From: Symsagittifera roscoffensis
Taxonomy: Eukaryota; Xenacoelomorpha; Acoela; Convolutidae
Reading direction: 5' to 3'
Assembly: GCF_963678635.1 (NCBI RefSeq)
Contig: NC_087069.1
Location: 47,076,276 to 47,140,275 of the forward strand
Length of the DNA stretch: 64,000 nt
In this document: in pieces, positions 45,537 through 57,151 of the stretch
Layout of the letters: each line of letters starts with the position of its first letter
Position numbering within the stretch: position 1 is the stretch's first letter
Notes under the pieces: model-generated
What the model was told of the DNA's origin: nothing
The model's database searches: none
What the model saw: the letters and a program-made list of their open reading frames with translations, nothing else
Position numbers and translations under genes: made by a program

Positions 45537-47054
45537 GGTTTAATGTTAGTTATAACCAGATTGATTTTAATAAAATCAAATTTTAATAAATGTAAGTTTT
45601 TTTTCTGAAATAGAAAAAATGGCTGAAGGATATTTCAGTCGGTCAATTTAGGATCAAACAGCTAACGAAACAGCTATTTTTTTTAGTTTTAAAAATATAG
45701 GAGATAAATTTGAGGTTCAGGTGCATTTGATATGTAAAAATGTGTATTTTGCGTTTATTTTAATAACTGGATTTGTGCGAAACGCACGTGCCGTTTTGTA
45801 TTACAGCTTTCTATTTTGATTAGTCGTTTTATCTTCGTTATGTGGTAATTCTCTTCAGCCGTAAAAATTATTCTGTATTTTTTAACGCTTTTGTAATGCG
45901 GCTAGAATGTTCTCTGTTCTGTAAAAGTGAGCTTACCTGGTTAAAATAATCTTATGCGTACAGATTTTCTTACACGTGTGCTAAAAATTTACAAGGATTT
46001 TTTTCTCTCAATAAATGTTAGATCTTGAAAAACGTTTAGAAGGCTAAAAATCTACCGTTTTAATAATCTCGATTGTGGTTAATAATATCAGCATGATAAA
46101 TATTTTGTCTTTTACATCAAATATTTTTTACGCCAGTTATTCGATGGTTTCTTTATTCGCGTCATTTATTTGATGAAAATTATCGTTATTTAAAAATCAT
46201 TGTATCTTTTGAAAGAATAATGCTTAAATCAGACTGATATACGTAGAGACTTACACGTAAAAAGCAACTGTCGTATATTTTATGTGAACATCGCAAACAC
46301 TCTGTGCTTTAAAATTTTAAAATTGTACGTGGCATAATGTACATTGGTTAAAAAAGTCCACCTTCTCATTTTTTTAAATCGACATTTTGGATCTTAAAAC
46401 CGGCAATTTGTTGTAGGCTAATTGTTTGATAAACGATAGTTTGATTACCTTGAGTCAGTAATTCGTAGTTTTATCAGAGGAAGTTAACGCAATGTCTCGA
46501 AAGATGATAAAGAAGTGTATTTAGTTTTTTTTTCACGGCTACCTTTCATTTATTTTCCACGGCTACCGTTTGTTGATTTTCCAGAGAGACTTCAAACAAT
46601 CAAATTTGATTCAATCTGTAAGTTTTATTATTTTTTTTTGAGTTTTTTCCTAATTTTTGTCAATAATTACTTCTTAGTTACAATTCTGGCTACTATTCAA
46701 AGCTAAATGTGCTTGATTCTTGGATGCAACAAATTAGCGCAACATTTTCTTAACTGATAGCATTCAGTTTTACCTTATCTGAACAGAAATCTCTCCTTTC
46801 AACCGACTTCGTCAAATTTATTTATTGAAAATTTTTGATAGAAAATTATTAATTGAAAATTTATTTATCAAAAAATTATTTGACAGATTTTTAATTAAAA
46901 TTTTCTATGATCTGGGTTACTTATGTTTCAAGGGAGCTCTAGTTCACTAGAAATTTTTGATTTGTAAAGTTGAATTTGAGCACAAATTTCATTGCAAATT
47001 ATTTTCTTTGTAATAACCATTTTTTTTAAACTGATTATTTGATTGGTGACCGCG
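45537..47054. promoter_or_regulatory. 1.5-kb divergent intergenic region (candidate bidirectional promoter)
   Basis: The region separates the start codons of two head-to-head genes and holds no other supported gene. It contains a short duplicated motif CACGGCTACC near 46534 and 46559. I see no clear TATA box or CpG island; the promoter role is inferred from position. Confidence 0.4.
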
Positions 47055-47156
47055 ATGGCTGATCGATACGAGAAGATTGAAAAGATAGGAGAGGGGAGTT
47101 ATGGCCAAGTATGGAAAGTCAAATTGAGAGACGATCCAGCCAACTCCAAAAACAAG
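47055..47156 (+). CDS. NEK4: NEK4-like kinase, exon 1 (start, glycine loop)
   Basis: ATG at 47055 in the context CGCGATGG. It encodes 34 residues including the glycine-rich loop IGEGSYGQV (residues 11-19, G12-x-G14). Donor AACAAG|GTAAAT, phase 0. NEK kinases phosphorylate Ser/Thr and act in cell-cycle and ciliary control; NEK4 is linked to cilia stability and the DNA-damage response. The start is well placed: family members begin the kinase domain within the first few residues. Confidence 0.85.
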
Positions 47157-47887
47157 GTAAATTAATTTACTAACCGCTCTGACAAAATGGATTAACATCG
47201 TTTTTAATTATAAAAATGGACAGACAAGAAACTATGGATTTAATCGATTTCAAATCGATTTTGAATTGATTGAATATTAAAGCTAAAAGATTGATTCAAG
47301 TCACCCTTTTTGTTTTCTTAAAGTTTCAGTATATAACCATCTTTTACTCAATTTCAATCACTTTAAATTGATTTAAATGCTTTTTTGTTAGTTCATTTTA
47401 TGAAAAAAAAATTGAAATAAAATTCATTTAAATTAATTTAAAACCCATTGACGTGGATTTAAATCTATTTGTATTGATTTTGTCGTCCGACATCACTGAA
47501 AAGGGTTTTAATATCATGCCACACACGGAAAAATCAGACGGAAAAAACAAATCCACTCCGTGAAGTGGTTAGAACAAAAACCAGTATCAATGAGCTTTTC
47601 TTACTAATTTTTCTCAGTATCCTATTGAAACTATACCTACTGAGAATTGGCTATGTTCAGTCAGTCCTCTTGGATATACTCTTTAAAAAATAATAGTTTT
47701 TTCGCCCTTAAAATCCTGCTTTTGGCTGCTAGTATTAATGAATGCAAGGAAAAACACTGAAAGCCAAACACTGAAAAGAAAATTTGATCTACCTTTACTT
47801 TGTATTTTGGAGTTTTTTGTCATTTTTTTGAAATGGTTTGCCTAATTTAGTTCACATGAAATGCAAATAGTTAAAATGCAAATAAAA

Positions 47888-47960
47888 TCAGGTGGAGGGG
47901 TGGTGAAATGGTTAAATCTCCGTCTTTGAACTGAGAGTTCGAGACCCCATTGATCTGTGC
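47888..47960 (+). repeat. tRNA-like SINE head
   Basis: A-box-like TGGTGAAATGGTT (47901) and B-box-like AGTTCGAGACC (47936) at tRNA-like spacing. No complete cloverleaf with paired acceptor ends is seen, so this is a SINE head or tRNA relic. Confidence 0.45.
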
Positions 47961-48170
47961 TTTTTGCTTGAGGGTTACGCCACATTACACAGCCCAGAAA
48001 AACATTTATAAACGTGCATTTTTTTTCTGAAACAAGTGGTTCTGAGTAAAGAGGTGAACAGCTTGTAGATTGTTTCAACCCGTTTTTCCCTTATCGAAAG
48101 TACGCACCATCTTAAAAAATTATTGAATATTTGCAGGTTCCGTAAAAACTGGATCCATATTTTGTTTTAG

Positions 48171-48284
48171 TTCGTTCTGAAATTAATCAGGCTGGAGAAA
48201 GCGAACAAGAAGGAAAGAGAGTATGCGGAACAAGAGGTTAAACTTCTCAAGACACTCAGTCACCCCAACATAGTCTCATTCAAG
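48171..48284 (+). CDS. NEK4: NEK4-like kinase, exon 2 (catalytic Lys, helix C)
   Basis: 114 nt, phase 0. FVLK supplies the ATP-binding Lys (K38), and EQEVKLL supplies the helix-C Glu (E56 by position). It ends LSHPNIVSFK. Acceptor TTTGTTTTAG, donor CAAG|GTGGGG. Confidence 0.88.
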
Positions 48285-48519
48285 GTGGGGGTTTGATACA
48301 TGCTTTGATACTAGTGGCAAAACAGAAGCAAGCTGATTTGTATGAAGACTGCCTTTGCTTTTTCGTTTTATGAATGGCTGTTTGTCTATAAAAGGTTTGA
48401 ATGATTGCGATTACCTAGCGTTTTCGAATCGGAACATACGTTTTTCCCGTTAAACAAATTGTCTCATGTAATCCTTCAATCAGTTCAATTGCTTACTTTA
48501 AAAAGTAATATCTAGCGAT

Positions 48520-48680
48520 AATATGCAGAGCAGGGGCGACAAAGTTCTCGAGTTCAAATCCCACCAGGAAGTCTCAAAAACTTGTCTTGAAAATTTTTTC
48601 GGGCATTCGTTTGTCTGCTCACTTTGTCTGGGCATAGTTGCCACTGATGCTATTTCTTTTGATTTGAGCAATTTTCACTA
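48520..48680 (+). repeat. tRNA-derived SINE-like element
   Basis: B box AGTTCAAATCC near 48551 followed by TTTTTTCGGGCATTCG, TTTGTCTGCTCAC and GGGCATAGTTGCC. This is the same body as at 44715-44830. Confidence 0.5.
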
Positions 48681-49149
48681 TAAATAATTGTCATTTTTGA
48701 TTCAGTCATGTAATTAGTAATTTTTTCCTATCTGCTTTTGTATATTTTAGTTTTTGGTTTGGTTTTTTGGTTTTTTTTGCTTAAAAATTTTGTCTGAAAT
48801 TTCAGCTTTCATTATATCACTTTAGTAACCCAATTTTAGGTTGTTTGAAAAAATATTATTTTTTAACCTTATGTTTTTCCCAAAGAGGCTTTCAAACCTC
48901 TTAGCCCAAAATTTTGATTACAACAATTCTGTTTTCGGCTCAACTGGCGTCTACTCCAGTTTTGACGGCTTAGTTGCCGCTTGATTACTCTAGCGAGTAG
49001 CTAGTGTTTTTGTAAGAACTTTTTTTTCTAAGCTAACTCGCAAAGGACTCACTTGTGTGCCTTTTTTCAATAATCACGATCTGTAGCATTGGAAATTTCA
49101 TAAAGTATGTTCTCGGCTTTATTTGTGGCTAGTGTTACTGATAGACTAA

Positions 49150-49312
49150 GCATCCGTCGCTGAGTGGTTAGTGCGTGAGACTCGTAACTTCTAGACCGCA
49201 GTAGGTCGTAGGGTCGAGGCTGATTTTTACTTTTTTATTGCTTTTTTTAGAACTCTGGAGCTGCTTTTTGTCGGGTTCTCGCTAGTGTCTTCGAAGGGCA
49301 GCTTTGCCTTGT
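49150..49312 (+). repeat. tRNA-derived SINE with hairpin tail
   Basis: It starts GCATCCGTCGCTGAGTGGTT, has a B-box-like GGGTCGAGGC near 49211, and ends TCTTCGAAGGGCAGCTTTGC. A relative with the same internal words (TTAGTGCGTGAGACTC, GAGCTGCTTTTTGTCG) lies at 62766-62945. Confidence 0.6.
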
Positions 49313-49869
49313 TCAAGTATTTTTGATTGATTTTTGAACGTTAACAAATGTGTTTGTCCGTCTTTTTTAAAATTTAAAATCATTCGAGACAAACGTATGA
49401 AATTTTGTAGATGTTTTTTTGACAGTTTGAAAATGTTTTAATCGATTCATTTTTTGTCCGGTAGCTATACTCTTGTGGTATCAATGTGTGCCTCAGTGTA
49501 AAAAAACTCAAACTCCTGCTAGGGATATGTTGGGTAGCCTTTTTAGTAGAGCTGAATTGCAAAAATCCTTGATTACCTCACCGGCATTTAATGGATAAAG
49601 TTTGATTATATGGGAAAATTTTGTCTAAAATATTGTCATTTTAATTCATGATTGTTGCGAAATAAAACCATACAATCGATTATATTGTCATTGTTATCAA
49701 TAATTTCTGTAGCAAAAAAAAACATTAAAATCCAATTAAATGAATCATAATCTATTTGAAATTTATTATACGTGATTATAATAGATAAAATCTTTCTTTT
49801 TGCAAAATTCTTTGCAAAACTTGCAACAACATCTGAATTACTCATGGCTTACTCAAAATTTTCGTAACG

Positions 49870-50150
49870 CCAGCTCTCCCTTTCTTCGTTTACATTTACT
49901 CTGCCCTCAGTTTATTCTCCCCCATGTTTACCCCTATGTTATTTGTCCCCGCGTTTACCGCACACACATGGAGGTGGGATAAGTGTGTGGGGGGGGGGGG
50001 CTAAACAGAGGAAAGTAAACGAGGATGTGTAAGCGCGCGGCGGTGTAAACGTTTGGGATGCACGCGTTGAGGGGGTGGGGGGTTGAGTAAACGTGGCCTG
50101 GGGAGTGATACGTGGTGGGTGCGGGGGGGGGGGGGGGGGTTGTCACATGC
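49870..50150. repeat. C-rich/G-rich imperfect inverted block with 12-G and 17-G runs
   Basis: The left half has GTTTACCCC, TTTGTCCCCGCGTTTACC words. The right half has GTAAACG and GGGGG words, with G runs of 12 (about 49989-50000) and 17 (about 50123-50139). Composition is sharply different from the AT-rich surroundings. It lies in intron 2 of the NEK4-like gene. Confidence 0.75.
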
Positions 50151-50740
50151 CGAAAGGACGACAGGGGACGTTAATTGACTAAAGTAAAGATCAGCAAATA
50201 ATTGCGAATTTTAAAAATTTATGAGAAAAAATTGTGAACCAAAAAACTGAAAGCAAGAGATTTATTTCCTAAGCCAAGGTAAACCTAGTTTTGACTGATG
50301 TCACGTATATCAACTCAAATTTACAAAATTTAACTGTTAGTTTTTGAATATACTGCATTGGGCTCGAAACTTTCAGAATAATTTTAAAACGATGATTATA
50401 ATCCAATATAATTGATTCTAATCAATTAAAATGGATTTTGTTGGCAAAAGTTAAGGTTATAATCCATTTTTAATCAATTATAATAGATTTTATAAAAAAA
50501 AAATTTAGAAACTGGCAAAGAAAATCAAATCCAATCGAAATTTGTCCATGAACCAAAATGCAGTGCGAGTTGCGACCAAGAGATCACTTTTTTTTGTTGT
50601 TATGCCATTTGCTTTTGATAAACTTCCTTGTGATATCGAACAAAAAGCTCTTTAGAACAGTTTGAGACTGTCGTTGAAAGATTTGATTGAGATGTGTAAA
50701 TAAGTAGCCAACTCTTAGCGAGTCCGTACTTACAATTCAG

Positions 50741-50902
50741 GATCACTTCTGGTATGACTCGAAACAGACGCAGCTGGGGATAGTGATGAGTTTGTGTGAG
50801 GGGGGAGACCTCTACAAGGTGCTGAAGAGCAAGAAGGGAGGGGGAAAGTTAAGCGAACATGAAGTGATGCAGTGGTTCATTCAGATTGCACTCGCAGTTC
50901 AG
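50741..50902 (+). CDS. NEK4: NEK4-like kinase, exon 3 (hinge region)
   Basis: 162 nt, phase 0, 54 residues (DHFWYDSKQTQLGIVMSLCE then GGDLYKVL). SLCEGGDL is the NEK-type hinge. KKGGGKLSEHEVMQWFIQIA covers helices D-E. Acceptor TACAATTCAG, donor TTCAG|GTAACA. Confidence 0.88.
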
Positions 50903-50911
50903 GTAACAAAT

Positions 50912-51060
50912 GTGACGTGATTAAAAAGGTTCCATAATGTTACGTAACTAAAAAGGGATTCGTATTATATGTTACGTAACTAAAAAGGGATTCGTATTAT
51001 ATGTTACGTAAGTAAAACGGATTCGTTTGATATGTTACGTAATTTTACGGTTCCTGTAAT
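50912..51060 (+). repeat. About 32-bp tandem repeat, 4-5 copies, at the exon 3 donor
   Basis: GTTACGTAACTAAAAAGG with ATTCGTATTATAT repeats with GTTACG at 50939, 50971, 51003 and 51034. A diverged first unit (GTGACGTGATTAAAAAGG) begins at 50912, only nine bases into the intron. Confidence 0.85.
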
Positions 51061-51567
51061 GGTTTTGTACCTCTTTAATGTGGAGTTTTTTCTCGTATTT
51101 CTAAATTATATTTTTCTCAACTTAACTTAAAATTTAATTCAAGTATCCTCAATGATGTTCTGTCAATATTCGATGATGTTCTGATAAAACGACTACTTGT
51201 AATTTTATTTTACTACAGGCGCTAAGATAATTAAAATAACAAAAAAATTGCTTTTTTGAATTGCGGTAATTGATTTGTATTTACGAAAAAGATTAAACCG
51301 AACAGTTTTTTTGTCTGCTGAAGATAAAATTAATACCATGCACAAAAAAGCCTGCGGATCATTTTCTCAGAAATACCTTTTTATTCATACAGTTTTTATT
51401 CTCGACTACACAAGTTGAATGCTTTTATTAAAGTAGTTCATCAAATAATATTAAGTTAAAATATGATACGCCCATAGTGTTTATAAGAAAACGCGCAAAA
51501 TCAGCCCCCTAACATGTTCCGGATTTGAGTGTTTTTAGTATGAATGAAAGGAATTTGCATTAATTTA

Positions 51568-51595
51568 GCTCGCCTGTTTTTTTTACAGGCGAGTT
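51568..51595. repeat. 9-bp hairpin with T loop
   Basis: CTCGCCTGT and ACAGGCGAG pair around a T-rich loop and are followed by TTTTTTG. In a eukaryotic intron this is read as a small palindrome, not a terminator. Confidence 0.7.
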
Positions 51596-52485
51596 TTTTG
51601 TGCAACTGTGTTTTGAAATGTTTGCGGTGACCGGCAAATACGGCGACAGCCGTTAAGACGACAACCGTTTCTGATGGAAATTTTTAGACTAAGTACAATT
51701 CTGAGAAATACAAAACGCAAAATGGATTGTCTGAGAAATATAAAACAAAAGTTGTAACAATTAAGAACGCATTAACCATTTTTTCCCGTTTTCGGTCAAA
51801 ATGAGGCCCGAAAAGAAATTATCGGCAGCTAAATGAGAAAATAACTTGGCTAAAATTTTCGTTTTCAGGTGGTTCGTTATCTGTAAAAATTTATTGGGAT
51901 ATGGCATTGCTAGTATTTGTAGTAATTTTGGATGCTAATACATTCTTGTCGTCATAATGTCCTGTCGCTTTAATTGCCCTGCACCTTTAATTACTTTATA
52001 AATCGGGTAAATTTTTCTTGTTTTGTTTGGTTATTTCCAAAAATGTTACAATTCAAAAATTGATCTCATGTGTTGTTGGATATCTTAAACTATATCCCCC
52101 TTTTGGAAAAGAGGGGATATTCGTTACCTGGTTTATAATTCTCATATGCTTAACCATTGATTTATTTTTTCTAGGGGATATTCGGTTCTAGGTACCCGAG
52201 GGGGAACATAGTTAAGGAGCTCCCAAAGAGTGACTTAAAAAACTGGCCAATTCAAACGAAGTGGTTTATCAATCCATTTTTAGATTGTTTTTCCGAATAA
52301 ATCTGATTCGTGAAACACGTAGTATATTGAAATATGTTCAAATGTTTCCTTTAGATTTTTGACACTTATCCAGCTGCCTTTTGGCTATATTTACAGAAGC
52401 GATGACCAAGTTTTATCGAATCGAGTACTAGAAAATTTTGTACAAATTTGCTTGTCTAACAGAAAAGTATCTTCATTTTAAACTT

Positions 52486-52760
52486 TTGGTACTACTATGA
52501 TAGAGTGGTCCCTCGAAGAAGCAACTAATCACGCAAGGTGCCTCGATATTTTGCATGTAATAGTTTGAAAACCATTTTGTGTATAAAATATTCATTTCAA
52601 AAATCTCGCAAAGTAAGTTGAGTCAGAAACTTTTCAGATTGAAAATTTTAATTACCATATTAATTATATCCAGAACTATGCTCGCTTCAACATATATTGC
52701 AATTTAACAACCAAAATTGGGTTAATTTATTTGAAATCAAAATTCAATGCTGGCTTTTTT
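52486..52760 (-). repeat. Dispersed repeat, inverted relative to about 12840-13080
   Basis: It begins GGTACTACTATGATAGAG and TGGTCCC. It shares, inverted, TATGCTCGCTTCAA and the region around AAAATATTCATTTCA with the copy near 12840-13080. Non-coding, in intron 3. Confidence 0.45.
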
Positions 52761-54967
52761 TTTAAATTTTGCAACTTAAAACGGGGAGGTTTTACGAAAT
52801 AGCGAATCTTCTAATTTGTTTGAAAATGGACTGTTTTTCTGTAACTTTGCTTCTTCTTTATTTTCCCCGTGCCTCATTTTCAACTTTGTCTTGGTTCACT
52901 TCCTTCAAATCATTTCAATAGTCAGCTGGCAATTGGGTTACAAGTGAAAAATTTGAAAGATGATGTTATTAGGTTTAACTGCTGTCGGTAAGAGTGGGTG
53001 GTTTTATGTCCATATGTTTTTTGACTTGTTGCTTAATCTTTTTTGACATTTTTGGTGTTTGCTTTGGAGCCATCTGCTTTGTTGTTGCATACTTTTTGGG
53101 GATTTTTTTTCGTAACATGAACTTAACCAGTTCAAATGCTACTTTAAGATACTCTAACAAATAGTTTTTGATATAAAAAGATTTCGGCGACTGATTTTTT
53201 TCTTTTGTGGCTCGATGTTTGAGAGTTTTCGCAAGCTGGAGGTTTCATTTTTTTCTTGTAAATATGGCTGTTAAATTCAATTTGTTCACCATCAAGTGAA
53301 CAAAAAACTCAAATCTTTGTTTGATATTTACCAATATTTTTAGACTCGTTAAAACTGAAATATTTTAGCTAATATGTTTTTCAATGACCAAAACGAATTG
53401 CCTTTGGGTTGTTAGATGTTTTCTCTAATTTTTTAATGGTCCATGAAGCGCAGTGTTGCGAAGCTAATCCGCTGTTCTTTCTAGTATTTTCTAGTGAAAA
53501 AATCAATTGTTTCAAGTTTATCGACGCTGTATATATACTAAACTAATTTTTCTAATTTTTATAACTTTTTTCGTGTATTCAGAGTGATCTGAAGCGCTGC
53601 TTCGCTTTTGTACATTAAGTAATGTCTTTTCTCAATTTCACTCACAATACCTATTAGGTGTATGTTGAGAATTTGATTGCATGTGCCAAAAATGTATTTT
53701 CTTACCCCATTGAGTTCTTGTTATCAAATAATTTTTCCACAGAGAGGGTTTTTTTGAGTGCTCGGATTTTCTCTAGTTTTCCGAAAAAATTTTAGAGTTC
53801 CTATTGGTGCAATCAACTTTTTTCTGGGTGTTTTTAGCTTTTTGCAGTTTTTCTAGTTTTATATGACAAAAACGATGTTGTGACGGTTTTTCTTCACAAT
53901 TTGTGTTTCCTTTTATTTGATTGCAATCATAGTAAATCGTGTTTGTATAGCAAGTGGTGCGAAGCTCAGTTTCACTTTTGTAAAAACTTGAAATCAATTA
54001 TTTATTTTTTATGAAGTTTTTGTTATTAACAGAAACTTCTAGATACTTTTTGTTTAATTAATGAAACTGTTAGGGCAATTTAAATTTGAAAAATGAGAAA
54101 TGGTTAATTTTGAAAAATTAAACAAAAAAAATTTCGTGTATTCTGATATTGATCAAAATTGTTTACACTGAGTTTACAGGCAGGGTAGAAATTTAACAAA
54201 TGCGAATATGAGGAGGCTTAATTGATAGGTAAACAATGTTAGAAACAGGTAAGCTTGAATGATTTACTTGATAGGTTTTTTGAGGTTTGGTTTGGGTTCT
54301 TCTTAAATACTTCTAACGGTTTTTTTTGCGTATTTCACTAAACGGTGAAAACGAAAATTTTAGTTTTTTCATGAAAAAAGTGTTTTGAGAATGTTAAATC
54401 GAGCCGACCTTTACTAACCAGAAACGCAGGTGTTATTACTGTTTCGCAAATTGGTCAATGTATAGTGATGATCTGTAACCAAGCAAAAACGAACCAGGTA
54501 GAATTTTACTGTTAAGTTACTGTTAATTTGCCGAAGATTGAAATTTGGACACACCGTAGCAGGCTTTAATGGCCCATGTGAGTTGTTTTTCTTGTGTAAC
54601 GATTAGATTTTCTGATATCGTGCTCAATATTCACAGCTGACTGATTGTTCTTCTCCAAGTTTAATTAGTTGGTTTTGGTTTAAATTGGATGGTGCAATTT
54701 CACGACGCGTGTGGTTCGTTTTTATGCCTTGTGCCTTATTTCAAAATGTTCGTAACCTAACCTAATTTTAGTATGTTTATTGGTTGTCGATAAGGACTCC
54801 TAAATGTTTACTTTCCTTAATAAGAGGACCAATTACTTTTGAAATAGCCGTATTAGCCCGCATGGATTTTTATATAACAACCGCACGGTGTGAAACAAGT
54901 ACAAGATGTAAAAAAGATCACTGGTAGGGTAAAAAGCCAAAACTTGATGTTCTGGTTTTAATTTCAG
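52761..54967. other. Intron 3 remainder, repeat debris only
   Basis: AT-rich. Hairpin-tail motifs lie near 53589 (GAAGCGCTGCTTCGC) and 53958 (GCGAAGCTCAGTTTCAC). A CCTAACCTAA word near 54755 is too short to be telomeric. No supported gene. Confidence 0.45.
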
Positions 54968-55162
54968 TACCTCCATAGCAAAAACATTCTGCACCGTGAC
55001 CTCAAAACCCAGAACATCTTCCTCACCCGATCCAACCTAGTTAAATTGGGGGACTTAGGGATTGCGAGGGAGTTGAAAGAGGACGAGATGGCCAGCACCC
55101 TCATAGGCACCCCATACTACATGAGTCCAGAGATATTCCAGAACATTCCTTACAGCTATAAG
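54968..55162 (+). CDS. NEK4: NEK4-like kinase, exon 4 (catalytic and activation loops)
   Basis: 195 nt, phase 0, 65 residues. It holds HRDLKTQN (catalytic Asp D137, K139, N142) and the metal-binding motif as DLG (D155-G157) instead of the common DFG. The activation loop MASTLIGTPYYMSPE includes SPE in place of APE. DLG and SPE, as I recall, are also found in NEK4. All catalytic residues are present, so an active kinase is expected. Acceptor TAATTTCAG, donor TATAAG|GTTAAG. Confidence 0.92.
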
Positions 55163-55454
55163 GTTAAGTACTGCCATGGTAAAATAAAAGTAAGATAGGC
55201 AGGTATTTTTTCTGATTTAATTTAGCGCAAAAAAATTCAAAGTAGCACATCGAAATTCGAAATCCATACGTTTTTTGTTAGCGCTCATTTTGATTCTTTA
55301 CAAAAACTATTTTTTTGTGAAGAAACTCACCAAATCGAAACGAAACAGTTGCGGACAATTTGATTGGGATGTTAAGTTTATACCTCGTAATTGCATGGTA
55401 GAATTTTCATATATTTTTTTATAAAACTATGTTCTACTTGAAACGTGTTTCCAG

Positions 55455-55562
55455 TCCGACATTTGGTCTCTTGGCTGTATCCTGTATGAGATGACGTCAC
55501 TCAAACATGCCTTCACAGCCCACGCATTCAGCTCACTAGTCCATAAAATCATCAACGGAGAG
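55455..55562 (+). CDS. NEK4: NEK4-like kinase, exon 5
   Basis: 108 nt, phase 0. [20 protein letters not shown] carries the conserved helix-F Asp, and [12 protein letters not shown] follows. Acceptor TTTCCAG, donor GAGAG|GTAAAA. The next intron is 3.1 kb and holds decayed coding sequence. Confidence 0.9.
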
Positions 55563-56161
55563 GTAAAATTATATATTTAATTTTTAAAAAAAACTTGAAG
55601 ATTCATAAGTTTGGAAAGATTTTCACAGTTCTTACTAAAAGCGATGAACAGATTTTGGTTTTAGTCTATTATTTCAACAGACAGCCTTAGTTTTGTGAGA
55701 ATAACAGTTTTTTTATCGACAGCCAAAATTTGTTTGCTTAGTTTTTTATGAAATTTTTGCTTTGTTTGCTGTTGTCAAGGAAGTTTTCTTGAGATATTGT
55801 AACACAAGCCATGTTGATCCTTGTAGTTAAATATATGTGCAAAAAAATGTCAACTTTGGCTGTTGGCAACGACCTATACGTTTTTTTTTGATGATTTTGA
55901 GGTCACATTCCGGATCTTATTTTAAAATAAAAATTATGAAAACAAAAATTGAAAAATTTAAATCTAGTAATTCGAAAAATGTAAAGATTATTAGGCGTTT
56001 CATGCAATCAGACTGATACATGTTGCATTCTCACTCATCCCGAGACACCATTTTTCTTTCAGTACCAACTAACGTAATGAATACACTTAATTATCTGTTT
56101 TTCATTTTTATGGGAAAAATCATTATAATTTGATAACGCTCAAAAATTATTTTTCTTAAGA

Positions 56162-56845
56162 ATGAAACAACTTGAATTCAAACTAAAAGAAAATGATTAT
56201 TTTCAGTACCTGTGTACTGCTCGTGTGTTTTATCCACGTGCTCTTGGAAGAAATCCAAGACTTGTAGCTCATTTTTTTGAGGCATCAGACTCTAAATCCA
56301 AAGGTGGCTTTTTTAATGTTAAATGCTTCATCACTTATTCTTTTTTGCTGGTCGAAAGAACAATTTGTCTCATACTTTTTGATTGTGCTTACGACAAGCT
56401 TCTTTGTTCCTGTGTAAAGTTGTAGTTTTTGAGCCAAAAACTTTTATTAAAAATTTGAAAGTTTCTTGTTGTTCCCTAAACCCCGAACTTCAACTGTTGG
56501 TGTTACAAGGTAACGTTGTGCCATTCGGTCATATTTGGAAGTTTGACCTTGCTTTGGAAGTTTAACCTTGATTTTGTGGAAAAAAGAATTTTTTGTAAAA
56601 TTCGAATCGACCATGCCATGCTCAAGTTGCTCGCGACAACTGAAAATCAGAAGTTAATTATATTAGAGGAGAATAATCAGAATTGCGTCAGAAAATCAGT
56701 CTATAGTAAAATTGCTGTTCGCAATTTCACTGCAATCAACAACTCGAGTAGAGCTGTCTTGTTCCTGATAGAGAGCAACGCGAAATCTTACGAGAGTTTC
56801 ATCGTTGGGCGAGAGAGAATCTTGATTGGCCGCGCAGACGAGTGA
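56162..56845 (+). pseudogene. Protein-like remnant, unidentified
   Basis: Overlapping + strand frames read through most of this interval. The last one (to TGA at about 56843) is the most protein-like, with HAMLKLLATTENQKLIILEE and RAVLFLIESNAKSYESF. It has no recognised domain and no clear start. It may be a decayed gene or part of a mobile element in the intron, or chance. Confidence 0.25.
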
Positions 56846-57151
56846 AGCTGCACAATGGTTCAGAAAACTAAACTCATTGATTTAAAACTACTTGTTACAA
56901 AAAACTTCTAGAGTTGCTTTACTTGTATTATTTACCTAATTCTAGAGTCGCGCCACTATGTGAGTACTTAATTTAATTTCTCGAGTGCAATTTATATGGT
57001 TATGTGATTATAATGAGATAAGGCGAGTTTTAGGTTGATCCATCTGAAATTGATCAAGGGTCCACTTTCTAATAAAAACTAATGGTATACTAGAGCTTAC
57101 AACCCTGTTTTTAGTAGCGTTCGCGTGTTTTAGGTATTTAGAGACCTCGCC

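Noticed and set aside
47888-47960. Candidate functional tRNA gene
   Set aside because: A and B boxes are present, but the acceptor stem does not pair cleanly and repeat-like sequence follows.
51568-51601. Hairpin plus T run resembling a bacterial intrinsic terminator
   Set aside because: The window is eukaryotic and the structure is inside an intron.
54745-54765. Telomere-like CCTAACCTAA
   Set aside because: Only two short units in AT-rich intron DNA.
56905-57151. Left boundary of the decayed element at 57152
   Set aside because: I looked for an end repeat or target duplication and saw none, so no boundary is claimed.
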